Below are positions 16,112 to 24,610 of a stretch of 44,253 nt of DNA, in pieces. The notes beneath the pieces are model-generated. The model was given only the letters and a program-made list of their open reading frames with translations. It had not been told where the DNA came from and did not search any database. Each line of letters begins with the position of its first letter. Within the stretch, counting starts at the first letter, position 1. Made by a program: the position numbers and the translations under genes. The stretch comes from an uncultured Lachnospiraceae bacterium (lineage in GTDB: Bacteria > Bacillota > Clostridia > Lachnospirales > Lachnospiraceae), in contig URDN01000021.1 of NCBI GenBank assembly GCA_900546495.1, positions 1 to 44,253 on the forward strand, read 5' to 3'.

Positions 16112-17029
16112 TTAGTATACGCCGTACGGATACTGTTTATCCGGTACACTTCTGTCAATTCTGTCAGATGGAACAAATGCAACGGCACGAACGATTGTAC
16201 CATCACCCATGTACCAACGAAGCGGGAATGCACAGAATAAGAATCTCTGGTTTGTTACTTTATCCAGATCTCCGCCAAGATTCTCGATACCCATTACGTT
16301 GTTTGCCATTAAGATATCATGACATGGCTCCCACTCTGGAAAATCGTCTTTTGCCGGATGTCCGAACTGCTCTTCGTACTCTTCACAGATACGTGGAACG
16401 TATGGGCCAGGGCCGTGATCTGCTGCATATGTATAAAGGATGTGGTCGATTGCCTGCATATCGAAACCAACACCTCTTACGTGATGCTCAACGAACCATT
16501 TTGCACCATCGATGGAAAGTCCCGGGCTGTATGCGAAGTAATCATCATTCTCACCCCAACGTCTGTGTGTACCTGTATTTAACAGAACCCAGTCACCTTC
16601 TTTGATTCCGCCTGGAACTTTTTTCGCAGCGTTCTCAATATCTTCTACAGTGATCAGCTCCCATTTTCCTTTCGGGATATCAAGACAAACAGCTTCACCA
16701 AAGTAGTTCTGGATCGGAAGTTCATGTGTGTATGGGCTCTCCGGAATAACATGAGCCGGTGAATCTGCATGTGTAGAGTTGTGCATATGGAATGAGTTGA
16801 AAGTCTGAAGCAGTCTGTAATGCATCGGCATATGCTGTACTCTGTCGATATGGAAATCTCCGTTGGATGGCCAAAGTGGATTTCCTCTACCAAATGGGTT
16901 GGACAGATCGATCAGCTCAAAAGAGCCATCTTTGAACATATCAAAGATATTTCCGTCGTAAGGTTTTTTCCAATCATTTGTGTGCGCGTAGTTTTCTTCA
17001 CGCGTGTGTCTTACAGCGATTTCTGACAT
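16112..17029 (-). CDS. Cyclase-family metal-dependent hydrolase (dihydrophloroglucinol-cyclohydrolase-like)
   Basis: The 305-residue protein belongs to the cyclase/kynurenine formamidase-like family. The metal motif H-x-G-T-H-x-D-x-P-x-H appears as His83, Thr86, His87, Asp89 and His93, with Ser85 in place of Gly. A late Glu in NNVMGIENLGG is typical. Members hydrolyse cyclic amides, formamides or cyclic diketones; the Mn-dependent dihydrophloroglucinol cyclohydrolase of anaerobic phloroglucinol degraders is of this family. As first gene of an operon that continues with a 3-hydroxyacid dehydrogenase, a thiolase and a phloretin-hydrolase-like protein, ring opening of a cyclic 1,3-diketone is the best reading. 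RBS AAAAGGAG supports the ATG. Substrate unproven. Confidence 0.8.
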   Translation of the reverse strand: MSEIAVRHTREENYAHTNDWKKPYDGNIFDMFKDGSFELIDLSNPFGRGNPLWPSNGDFHIDRVQHMPMHYRLLQTFNSFHMHNSTHADSPAHVIPESPYTHELPIQNYFGEAVCLDIPKGKWELITVEDIENAAKKVPGGIKEGDWVLLNTGTHRRWGENDDYFAYSPGLSIDGAKWFVEHHVRGVGFDMQAIDHILYTYAADHGPGPYVPRICEEYEEQFGHPAKDDFPEWEPCHDILMANNVMGIENLGGDLDKVTNQRFLFCAFPLRWYMGDGTIVRAVAFVPSDRIDRSVPDKQYPYGVY

Positions 17030-17096
17030 TATAATTTCTCCTTTTCTTATATATAATTTTTTTATTATTGTTTGTTGTTACGCTTTTATATAATGC

Positions 17097-17214
17097 AAAA
17101 ACCGTGCCAATTTTGTTTTTACAAAAATGCACGGTTTTTCGGGTTTTTTTGTTGTTGCAAAACTGATACTGTTTCAGATTCACAACGTTGTCTATTTTTT
17201 TGTTGCAAAACGGA
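17097..17214 (-). promoter_or_regulatory. Upstream control region of the cyclase operon, with hairpin and repeats
   Basis: AAAAACCGTGC (17097-17107) and GCACGGTTTTT (17129-17139) form an 11-bp inverted repeat around a second one (TTTTGT/ACAAAA), with T-runs on both strands. Upstream on the minus strand GTTTTGCAAC occurs twice (near 17153-17163 and 17203-17212), and ACAACGTTGT near 17183 is palindromic. These are candidate operators for the operon regulator. No convincing promoter pair was found. Confidence 0.45.
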
Positions 17215-17234
17215 AATAAAACGTATTTTTATAC

Positions 17235-17390
17235 CTACCTTTTAAATTTTCCAACCTTTGGCAGTTTTGGAACTTTTCCGGAAGTTTTCACAATGGCATC
17301 TTCCGGACAGTTCTCCATACAGTCCCCGCATCCGGCGCATTTCTTCGGATCAATATAAATGACTTCTTTGGAAAAACAGATTCCTGCTCC
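17235..17390 (-). pseudogene. Remnant of a 4Fe-4S ferredoxin-domain protein (3' end)
   Basis: Reading the minus strand from 17390 to the TAG at 17235 gives 51 codons, including DPKKCAGCGDCMENCPEDAI, a clear CxxCxxCxxxCP cluster motif, and a basic tail KLPKVGKFKR. There is no start codon in frame: a stop lies just upstream, within the neighbouring terminator. It therefore looks like the 3' end of a larger iron-sulfur flavoprotein or ferredoxin whose front was lost when the present junction formed. A short protein made from a non-canonical start cannot be fully excluded. Confidence 0.7.
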
Positions 17391-17394
17391 TATA

Positions 17395-17455
17395 AAAAAT
17401 TAAATCTATCTCAGAATCTTCTATATATGAAGATTTCTGAGATAGATTTAATTTT
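17395..17455 (-). terminator. Terminator of the ABC importer/methyltransferase operon
   Basis: A very long inverted repeat of more than 20 bp per arm (arms near 17397-17421 and 17429-17455) around ATATATAG, ending in TTTTTT on the minus strand. It overlaps the stop codon of the methyltransferase at 17454 and abuts the ferredoxin remnant. Confidence 0.88.
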
Positions 17456-18212
17456 AGCGCATCGCCGCGATCCGAAACATCGGTGTCGATGCAAAATTTA
17501 CTTTTTCATCTTCTGTCCAGAGCTGCTGCCAGATATCGGTATCAATCTCTATGTCAGAAAAACCGATGTTCTGTAATACTTCTCTGTCCCATTCTGGTCG
17601 AAGCTTGCGGCTCAATGGAACATTTTTTGCAATTTCTTCCATGGCATCAATATCGGTATTGATATATTCGTCCCGCACCTGATTTGCTTCTGTGGCTGCA
17701 CGGTCGGCTTCGTAGCCTTTTCGCATTTCTTCATCATACAGATAGCGATACCAGTTTGCATCAAAGTTCAGCATGATTCCCTTTGGTTTTAACACCCGAT
17801 ACCACTCTGCATAAGCAATTTCCGGTTCTTCTAATACCCAGGTCAGATTTCGGCTGAGTACCAGATCAAAACTTTCATCCGCAAATTCCAGTTTCTGTGC
17901 ATCCATCTGCTTCCAGGTGATCTGCTCTGCCAGTGCTCCGGCATTTGCCTGCGCTTCTGCCAGCATTTCAGCGGTACAGTCTATCGCCGTCACCTGATAT
18001 CCTTCCTGTGCCAGCAAGATAGCAAAAAAACCGGGACCGGTTCCGATATCCAGAATCCGGATTTTCGATTTTTCTTTTTTTGATAATTGTTTTTTTATCT
18101 CTGCAATCCAGTCCTGCCACTTGTCGCCTGCCAGTTCTTCCCGGTTGTATTCGGAATAACCTTCGGCGCGGGTTCCCCAGTAGCTGACGATTTTTTCTCC
18201 CAGTTCTTTCAT
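17454..18212 (-). CDS. Class I SAM-dependent methyltransferase (second of a tandem pair)
   Basis: 252 residues with a classical SAM fold: motif I ILDIGTGPGFFAILLA, an acidic residue after the second strand (TAIDCT), DAQKLEFADESFD, and SRNLTWVLEEPEIAYAEWYR, then LKPKGIMLNFDANWY. It is a paralogue of the product of 18340-19119, sharing the SRNLTW and LNFD blocks. It is the last gene of the importer unit. Methyltransferases next to Nik-type importers suggest processing of an imported metal chelate or small molecule, but the substrate is unknown. The RBS (AAGGAAC) is modest; a 127-base gap with a small hairpin (CTAAAC/GTTTAG) precedes it. Confidence 0.85.
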   Translation of the reverse strand: MKELGEKIVSYWGTRAEGYSEYNREELAGDKWQDWIAEIKKQLSKKEKSKIRILDIGTGPGFFAILLAQEGYQVTAIDCTAEMLAEAQANAGALAEQITWKQMDAQKLEFADESFDLVLSRNLTWVLEEPEIAYAEWYRVLKPKGIMLNFDANWYRYLYDEEMRKGYEADRAATEANQVRDEYINTDIDAMEEIAKNVPLSRKLRPEWDREVLQNIGFSDIEIDTDIWQQLWTEDEKVNFASTPMFRIAAMR

Positions 18213-18339
18213 AATAATATTTGTTCCTTACTTTACTGTCTCTATTTTGTCAAACTAAACTCAGCTTCTGTTTAGAGTAATCTGATATACTATTTGAAAA
18301 AGCATTGCTCATCATTTACCAGACAAATTCCCCTCCACC

Positions 18340-19119
18340 TTAAATCTGATTCTTTGTTGCTGCAATACAGAATAACGGTGTCGGATTGTAAAATTCATCT
18401 TTTTCGATATAGATCCGTTTGCTGATGCCAAGATCTAATCTGATCTGTTCGAATCCTGTCTCGCCTAATGCGGTAACATCCCATGCCGGGCGCACATGAT
18501 AGCTGATCTCCAGCTGATCTTTGATTGCCTCGCATTCCTGCATCAGATCTCCGGTAATCTGTTTGTGTGCATGGTTTTCCGGAAGTTTTTCGCCTTTTCC
18601 GGTAAAATCTGCTTTTCCGTAATTACCGTCAAAGTTCAAAAGTATTCCACCCGGTTTTAATACACGGTGCCACTCTCTGTAAGCTTCCTGTGGATGCGGC
18701 AGTGTCCAGGTCAGATTTCTGGAAATGACCATGTCAAAACTTTCATCTGCAAATAATAATTTTTCTGCATCCATCACACGAAACTGTGCCGTACTCTCTA
18801 ATGTCTGCCCAATTTCTTTTGCTTCCTGAATCATGGAAGGAGTCAAATCGATTCCGGTAACACGATGTCCCAGACTGCTGAGCAGAAATGCGAAAAATCC
18901 GGTTCCGGTTCCGATATCCAGAATCCGGAGCTGCCCACCTGCCGGAATATATTTTGCAATTTCCCGCAGCCAGCGATCTGCCATTATACTGTTTAATTCT
19001 CTGACGCGCAGTTCTGCAAAGGAATGGCTTCTCTGCGTCCAGTAATTTTTGATTCTCATTTTGGGATCCAGATATACAATCCCCTGTTCTGCGTATTGCT
19101 GTTCTGCTGCGTTGCTCAT
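18340..19119 (-). CDS. Class I SAM-dependent methyltransferase (first of a tandem pair)
   Basis: 259 residues: SAM motif ILDIGTGTGFFAFLLS near residue 65, then TGIDLT, MDAEKLLFADESFDMV, SRNLTWTLPHPQEAYREWHR and LKPGGILLNFDGNYG. It is clearly related to the protein of 17454-18212, but the two are well diverged, so the duplication is old or the substrates differ. GAAAGGAG precedes the ATG. A terminator-like hairpin (19174-19207) stands between it and the ATPase gene, sharing a 23-base block with the hairpin in front of the binding-protein gene, so the methyltransferases may be attenuated together with the importer. Confidence 0.85.
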   Translation of the reverse strand: MSNAAEQQYAEQGIVYLDPKMRIKNYWTQRSHSFAELRVRELNSIMADRWLREIAKYIPAGGQLRILDIGTGTGFFAFLLSSLGHRVTGIDLTPSMIQEAKEIGQTLESTAQFRVMDAEKLLFADESFDMVISRNLTWTLPHPQEAYREWHRVLKPGGILLNFDGNYGKADFTGKGEKLPENHAHKQITGDLMQECEAIKDQLEISYHVRPAWDVTALGETGFEQIRLDLGISKRIYIEKDEFYNPTPLFCIAATKNQI

Positions 19120-19173
19120 ATCCCTTCTCCTTTCATTTTTCCGTTCCTATTATTCATTAATTACATTTTATAC

Positions 19174-19207
19174 AAGAAAAGGGAGGCTTCACAAGCCACC
19201 CTGGGGG
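19174..19207 (-). terminator. Terminator-like attenuator before the methyltransferase pair (copy B)
   Basis: On the minus strand GGGTGGCTT pairs with AAGCCTCCC over a GTG loop with one mismatch, followed by TTTTCTT. It lies about 55 bases before the methyltransferase ATG. The block of C-run, AGGGTGGCTTGTGAAGCC is identical in the copy at 24522-24555. Confidence 0.75.
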
Positions 19208-19312
19208 ATATTATTTTCTTCAACTCTGCAACAGAATCCACACCAGACTTCCGGAAATCATATTACTTCAAACGAAATTCATGATCTGCTTCTTTCACCA
19301 AGGCAATTCACA

Positions 19313-20077
19313 TTACTGCCCCAGCATTGCTGCCTCGATCAACATTTTGGTATAGTCATTTTCCGGCGCATTGATCACGCGGTCAGGAGTTCCTTGTTCC
19401 ACAATATTTCCCTGATACATAACAAGGACACGATCGCACAAATGCTGTACCAGTGCCAGATCATGACTGATTAAAAGAATCGACAGATCCATTTCCTGCT
19501 GTAATCGTTTTAATAACTCTATGATCTGCGCCTGCACGGTCACATCCAGCGCACTGGTTGCCTCATCACAGATCAGGATTTTCGGATTAACTGCCAATGC
19601 TCTGGCCATTGCTGCGCGCTGACACTGTCCGCCGCTGACCTGATTTGGATAACGGTCTGCAAGCTCTGGAGGAAGTTCCACCTGCTGCAACAACTGCCCC
19701 AGCCGATTCTGTGCTTCCTTTCTGCTGACATTATGGTTTCGCATGCTTTCCATGATACTATCCCCAAGCGTCCGTCTCGGATCAAAAGAATCCTGTGGAA
19801 TCTGAAATACCATCTGAATCTCTGTATACAATTTTTTCAATGCTTTTCCTTTTAGATGTTGTATTTCAGTTCCTTCCAGTAATATCTCCCCACTGTCTGG
19901 TTTTAACAAATGCGTCAACATTTTTACTGTTGTACTTTTTCCACATCCACTCTCTCCGACAAGTCCCAGACATTCTCCCTGTCGAAGCTGGAAACTAATA
20001 TGATTTACTGCCGTAAATAATTGCTTATTTTTATAAAAATTTTTTGTTAAATCTTTTACGTCTAAAATAGTATGCAT
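19313..20077 (-). CDS. ABC importer ATPase, NikE/OppF type
   Basis: 254 residues with Walker A GESGCGKST, Q-loop in MVFQIPQDSFDP, signature VSGGQCQR (Cys instead of the usual Q-Q-R arrangement), Walker B ILICDEATSALD and switch His in LLISHD. It energises uptake by the Nik/Opp-type permeases encoded upstream. It begins 4 bases after the stop of the other ATPase gene, with GGAGAT as ribosome site. The short C-terminus without the extended cysteine-bearing oligopeptide/dipeptide region is closer to nickel-type ATPases. Confidence 0.9.
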   Translation of the reverse strand: MHTILDVKDLTKNFYKNKQLFTAVNHISFQLRQGECLGLVGESGCGKSTTVKMLTHLLKPDSGEILLEGTEIQHLKGKALKKLYTEIQMVFQIPQDSFDPRRTLGDSIMESMRNHNVSRKEAQNRLGQLLQQVELPPELADRYPNQVSGGQCQRAAMARALAVNPKILICDEATSALDVTVQAQIIELLKRLQQEMDLSILLISHDLALVQHLCDRVLVMYQGNIVEQGTPDRVINAPENDYTKMLIEAAMLGQ

Positions 20078-20081
20078 AACT

Positions 20082-20873
20082 TTATCTCCGCTTTAGTCGC
20101 AGGACAGAACCTATCAGTTTCTTTGTATAAGCCTCCTGTGGATGATTCAGTACTTCCTCTTTCGTGCCATACTCCACCAGTTTTCCCTGGTGCATGACAG
20201 CTACATAATCTGCCATATAATTTACTACACTGATATTATGTGTTACGATTGCAATTCCGGTTCCGTACAGTTCCCTCAATTTCATCATTTCTTTTATAAC
20301 CTGCGCCTGCACTGTTACATCCAGCGCACTGGTCGGTTCATCTGCCAGCAAAAGTTTAGGGCGAAGTACCATGGCAAGCACAATTCCCACACGTTGATTC
20401 ATTCCACCGGAAAATTCAAAGGGATAGCTTTTTAAAATCTGTTTTCCATTTGTAAAACGTAACTGTTCGAAAAGCTTTAATGCACGGTCACGTATTTCTT
20501 CTTTCGACACAGCTTCATGCTGCAGCACAGCTTCATACAGCTGTTCCTCAATTGTCCGGATCGGACAGAGCGATGCTCCTGCATTCTGAAAGATCATCCC
20601 AAGCTCCGGTCCGCGAAGCTGCCGCAACTGTTCTCCGCTAACCTTTGTCATATCCGTACCACGATATAAGATTTCTCCACCTGACACTTTTCCACTGTCT
20701 CCAAGCAATCCCATCGCCGCCCGGATCACCGTACTTTTGCCGCTCCCGGATTCCCCTACAATTCCAAGAATCTCTCCCTGCTTCATCTGTAAGGAAAAAT
20801 CCTGAATAATTTTTCTGTCTCCATACTGAATATCAACCTTCCGATATTCCAGCAAATTCTGATTCGTTTCCAT
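20082..20873 (-). CDS. ABC importer ATPase, NikD/OppD type
   Basis: 263 residues with Walker A GESGSGKST, Q-loop in MIFQNAGASLCP, signature FSGGMNQR, Walker B LLLADEPTSALD and switch His in VTHN. This is the partner ATPase of the protein of 19313-20077. I start at the ATG at 20873, because GAGAGGA lies six bases upstream; the frame can be extended to 20903 without a ribosome site. It sits in the order binding protein, permease, permease, ATPase, ATPase. Confidence 0.9.
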   Translation of the reverse strand: METNQNLLEYRKVDIQYGDRKIIQDFSLQMKQGEILGIVGESGSGKSTVIRAAMGLLGDSGKVSGGEILYRGTDMTKVSGEQLRQLRGPELGMIFQNAGASLCPIRTIEEQLYEAVLQHEAVSKEEIRDRALKLFEQLRFTNGKQILKSYPFEFSGGMNQRVGIVLAMVLRPKLLLADEPTSALDVTVQAQVIKEMMKLRELYGTGIAIVTHNISVVNYMADYVAVMHQGKLVEYGTKEEVLNHPQEAYTKKLIGSVLRLKRR

Positions 20874-21001
20874 ACGAAATCCTCTCATGTTTTCCGCTGC
20901 CATACTGTTATCTGACCTGAAACTCCGGCTGATATCAGCCTATGAAACATGCGTATTTATTCTGTATTTCTCTATTATTTCTATTACTCAAACAACAAGG
21001 C

Positions 21002-21802
21002 TTACACCATATCACGCACGGTATCACCCAAAAGATTAAACAGTGCCACAGTGATAAAAATAGCAGCTCCCGGTGCCAGTACAATCCACGGGCAGGTCTG
21101 CAGCATGCTTCTTCCATTACTCATCATCGATCCCCATTCTGCAACCGGTGGGGTGGCACCAAGACCAAGGAAAGACAATCCTGCAAGTTCCATGATCATA
21201 GTTCCGATATCCAATACAGCAGTTACAATAATTGTTCCTGCAATGTTTGGGAAAATATGTTTCATCAGAATTTTTCCGGAAAAACAGCCGGCCAGTTTTG
21301 CCGCTGCAATATAAGGCATTTCTTTTACCGTCAACACCTGGCTTCTCGCAAGCCGCGCAAATTTCGGCCATGAAATACATGCCAGCGCGATCACTGCATT
21401 TGTGAGACCTCCACTTAACACCCCGGCTACCGCAATTGCAAATACCATACCCGGAAATGCCAGAAATACATCAGAAATACGCATCAGCAGATCATCCAGT
21501 TTTCCACCAAAATATCCACACAGCATTCCGATCATCGTTCCAACTACGGTTATGATCAAAACCAGCAATAAAGAAGAAAACACTGTTGTCTGTGCCCCCA
21601 AAATCACTCTGGAAAGCATGTCTCTTCCATATCGGTCTGTTCCAAACAGATGAGATGCATCTGGTTTTGCCAGCGCATTCGCCAGATCCTGCTCATATGG
21701 ATCATAAGGAACCAGATGAGATGCAAATGCAGCAATAAACAGTAATCCCCCTACAAGGATCAATAATATAATAAATTTTATTTTTGTTTTCTTTCTGTTC
21801 AT
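21002..21802 (-). CDS. ABC importer permease, NikC/OppC type
   Basis: 266 residues with an N-terminal membrane segment (IKFIILLILVGGLLFIAAFA), the family pattern PYDP...LFGTDRYGRDMLSR, several further membrane segments, and the EAA-like loop around AAAKLAGCFSGKILMKHIFPN that contacts the ATPases. The start at 21802 follows CAGGTG at good spacing and lies 4 bases after the upstream permease stop; the longer frame overlaps that gene. Confidence 0.9.
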   Translation of the reverse strand: MNRKKTKIKFIILLILVGGLLFIAAFASHLVPYDPYEQDLANALAKPDASHLFGTDRYGRDMLSRVILGAQTTVFSSLLLVLIITVVGTMIGMLCGYFGGKLDDLLMRISDVFLAFPGMVFAIAVAGVLSGGLTNAVIALACISWPKFARLARSQVLTVKEMPYIAAAKLAGCFSGKILMKHIFPNIAGTIIVTAVLDIGTMIMELAGLSFLGLGATPPVAEWGSMMSNGRSMLQTCPWIVLAPGAAIFITVALFNLLGDTVRDMV

Positions 21803-21806
21803 CTTG

Positions 21807-22751
21807 TTACACCTGCTCATTCTGTATACGGATCCTTGGATCAAGATAATGGTAAATAATATCCGTTACCAGATTTACTACCACATAAATAATCGCCATC
21901 CAGATTACATATGCCTGTATGATCGGATAATCTCTGGTCAGTATCGCATCTACTGCCATTTTGCCAACACCATCCCACATAAAAATCGACTCCACAATTG
22001 CAGTTCCTCCAAGCAGAGAACCAATGGATAAAGCCAAAAGTGTTACAATTGTCAGCATGGATGCTTTCAATACACTGCCATATAAAATCCGTTTTTCCCG
22101 CACACCTCTGGAGCGTGCTCCAACTACATAATCTTTGTTCAGTTCTTCCAGAACAGTTGCACGAACCTGACGGGTATATTTTGCAGACATAGCAATTGCC
22201 AGCGTCAGTGTCGGTAATATGACACTCTTCCAGCCGGCATTATTTCCCATAACAGGAAACCACCCCAGTTTCAACGAAAATACATACATTAGCAGTAACG
22301 CCACAAAAAATCCCGGCATGGAATTTCCGATAAAACTTAATACCCGGATCAGATAATCAGTAAATTTATTTTTTCGCACTGCCGACAAAATTCCCAGTGG
22401 AATAGACAATAATACGGTCAGCAAAATAGATGTGATCGTCAGATAAATCGTTGCCGGAAGCTTTGATACAAACTGTGAAAATACCGGCTGCCCGGAAATA
22501 TAAGATTCCCCCATATCTCCTCTCAGAAGTTTTCCCAACCAGACCAGATACTGCATCGGCAGAGGCTTATCCAGTCCAAGTTCCACACGAACAGCCTGCT
22601 TTTGTTCTTCTGTCCAGGAAGTTCCCGTATTCTGTTCCATCACATCAACTGCATCTGTCGAAGATGCATTCATTAATACAAAAGTAAGCAGTGTGATACC
22701 GATTAAAATCGGTATCAACTGCAATAATCTCTTAATTATATATTTTTTCAT
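21807..22751 (-). CDS. ABC importer permease, NikB/OppB type
   Basis: 314 residues: N-terminal KRLLQLIPILIGITLLTFVL membrane helix, long periplasm-side loop with GLDKPLPMQYLVWLGKLL, then five more membrane segments and an EAA-like loop (VVGARSRGVREKRILYGSVL). It pairs with the product of 21002-21802 to form the channel. The ribosome site before the ATG is weak (GAGATAAAAACAT), and a gap of 116 bases separates it from the binding-protein gene; no clear terminator was seen in that gap. Confidence 0.9.
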   Translation of the reverse strand: MKKYIIKRLLQLIPILIGITLLTFVLMNASSTDAVDVMEQNTGTSWTEEQKQAVRVELGLDKPLPMQYLVWLGKLLRGDMGESYISGQPVFSQFVSKLPATIYLTITSILLTVLLSIPLGILSAVRKNKFTDYLIRVLSFIGNSMPGFFVALLLMYVFSLKLGWFPVMGNNAGWKSVILPTLTLAIAMSAKYTRQVRATVLEELNKDYVVGARSRGVREKRILYGSVLKASMLTIVTLLALSIGSLLGGTAIVESIFMWDGVGKMAVDAILTRDYPIIQAYVIWMAIIYVVVNLVTDIIYHYLDPRIRIQNEQV

Positions 22752-22867
22752 ATGTTTTTATCTCATGTACTTTCATTGTCTTTCTAAATAAGATGCTTTG
22801 AAAACACATTTCTTCATAGATATTTTCCTGCTCCGTTTTCTTATAAACCAAGCAGTTTGAAACCCGG

Positions 22868-24448
22868 TTATTTTTTATCCAGATCAACGGTAATCTCATA
22901 ATAATCGGACGGATGTGCCACCAGACCGGACACGCCTTTACCGGATACCATAGACATTTTCAGATGAGATGCAAATACAAATGCATGGTCATCCAGAATC
23001 GTCTGTGTCATCTGTGTTGCCAGAGATGCGCGCTCCGTCGGATCAAAAGTAACTGCCATCTGTTTTTCTAATGCTTCCAACGCATCACTGTGATATCCGC
23101 CACGATTCTTTGTGGAACTGTCCAGACAATGTGTGGTGAAGAAATACTCCGGATCACCGGTCGGTGCACTGACAAAAGCTCCTGCAAAAATGTCCCAGTC
23201 GCCTTTATCCAGATAATCCTGATAATTTGCAGTGCTGTTTACCTGAATGTCAATTCCAATATCTTTCATAGTCGCCTGCACTGATTCTGCCAGCAGCGGT
23301 AACTCCTGACGGCTTGGATAAGTCACCCACCGAATGGTCAGTTTCTGACCATTTTTATCCACATAACCGTCCCCGTCCGTATCCGTCCAACCGGCATTTT
23401 TCAACAGTTCTTTTGCTTTCACCGGGTCATAGGTTTCCGCCGTTACGGTAGTATCTCCAAAGGTAAAATTTTCCGGGAACGGTCCTACTGCCGCTTCTCC
23501 GTTTCCATCCATCAATACAGAAGTAAAGTTTTCCTTGTCAATCGCACTTGCAATCGCTGCACGAACATTATCATCCTGAAGTGCTTCCGCTGCATAATTC
23601 ATCTGTGCAAAGAATGAGCGGGAAGTCTCACAGGAAGAAATCGTGTATGGATCATTTTCAAATAATGGCAGACTTGCATATGGAAGTCCGTAAGCGGCAT
23701 CCAATTCGCCGGACTGCATTGCCATGGTCATGGTGTCTCCATCTGTGATCGTTTTTACATAAATCGTATCCAGATGCGGCATACCGTTCCAGTAATTTTC
23801 ATTTTTTACCAGTGTCAGACCTTTATCGGTTTCCAACTCCTGCACAATATACGGTCCCGTTCCAACTACTTTTCCATCCTCTGTAATACCTGCTTCCATA
23901 TCAATGATGCATCCATATGGATCAGACAGATAATTCATCAGCGCCGGAACCGGTTCACTGGTTGTGATTGTCAGTGTCTGACCGTCAGCTTCAATATTGC
24001 TGATTTTTAAATCACCTGCTGCACGTTCATGGACTGCCACCAGATCATCCAGACATTCTTTGACTGCCTGCGCATCCATTTTTCGTCCGCTGGTAAAGGT
24101 CACATCATCACGCAAGGTAATCTTCCATGTATTCGCATCTGCATTTTCATAAGACTGCGCCAGCCATGGTTCTAATTCCATGGAATCTGAATACTTAAAT
24201 AATGTCTCTCCGATACCATAACGGATGCATGCCCATCCGGAGTATCCTCTGTGCGGATTCACGTCCGATTCATCGTTTTCTGCATTAAATGTGGTATCTC
24301 CGTAAGTAAATACTTTTTCACTTGTGTTTTCCGCTTTTGCAGAGCCATCTTTCTGCTCACTGTTTCCTCCACATCCCGTCAACAAGCCAAGTGTCATTGC
24401 CGCGATTAAAAAAAACGCCCCTATTTTTTTTCCTTTTCTGTTCAACAT
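22868..24448 (-). CDS. Substrate-binding lipoprotein of the ABC importer (SBP_bac_5 family, NikA-like)
   Basis: 526 residues from the ATG at 24448, chosen because AAAGGA precedes it; the seven-codon longer frame lacks such a site. A lipoprotein signal ends in LGLLTGC with Cys26 as lipid anchor. The body is typical of family 5 peptide/nickel-binding proteins, e.g. WKITLRDDVTFTSGRKMDAQAV near 115, then TGPYIV and YWNGMPHLD. The N-terminal stretch HRGYSGWACIRYGIGETLFK suggests the metal-chelate-type subgroup, but ligand identity cannot be read from sequence. It is first in the importer operon; an attenuator-like hairpin lies 75 bases upstream of the start. Confidence 0.88.
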   Translation of the reverse strand: MLNRKGKKIGAFFLIAAMTLGLLTGCGGNSEQKDGSAKAENTSEKVFTYGDTTFNAENDESDVNPHRGYSGWACIRYGIGETLFKYSDSMELEPWLAQSYENADANTWKITLRDDVTFTSGRKMDAQAVKECLDDLVAVHERAAGDLKISNIEADGQTLTITTSEPVPALMNYLSDPYGCIIDMEAGITEDGKVVGTGPYIVQELETDKGLTLVKNENYWNGMPHLDTIYVKTITDGDTMTMAMQSGELDAAYGLPYASLPLFENDPYTISSCETSRSFFAQMNYAAEALQDDNVRAAIASAIDKENFTSVLMDGNGEAAVGPFPENFTFGDTTVTAETYDPVKAKELLKNAGWTDTDGDGYVDKNGQKLTIRWVTYPSRQELPLLAESVQATMKDIGIDIQVNSTANYQDYLDKGDWDIFAGAFVSAPTGDPEYFFTTHCLDSSTKNRGGYHSDALEALEKQMAVTFDPTERASLATQMTQTILDDHAFVFASHLKMSMVSGKGVSGLVAHPSDYYEITVDLDKK

Positions 24449-24521
24449 AATTTTTCCTTTCACATACATTTTTCCGTAAAGCGTTCAATAAAACAATTCG
24501 ATAACTTTTTATCAGAGTAAC

Positions 24522-24555
24522 AAAAAAAAGGCGGCTTCACAAGCCACCCTGGGGG
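24522..24555 (-). terminator. Terminator-like attenuator before the binding-protein gene (copy A)
   Basis: On the minus strand GGTGGCTT pairs with AAGCCGCC over a GTG loop, followed by eight T. It stands between the AgcS gene and the binding-protein gene, close enough to the latter to act as a leader attenuator. It shares an identical 23-base block with copy B at 19174-19207. Confidence 0.8.
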
Positions 24556-24610
24556 TTAAAAAAACATCAATACAAAGTTATAAAATTGTAAATTCAACGT
24601 GTAGATAAAG

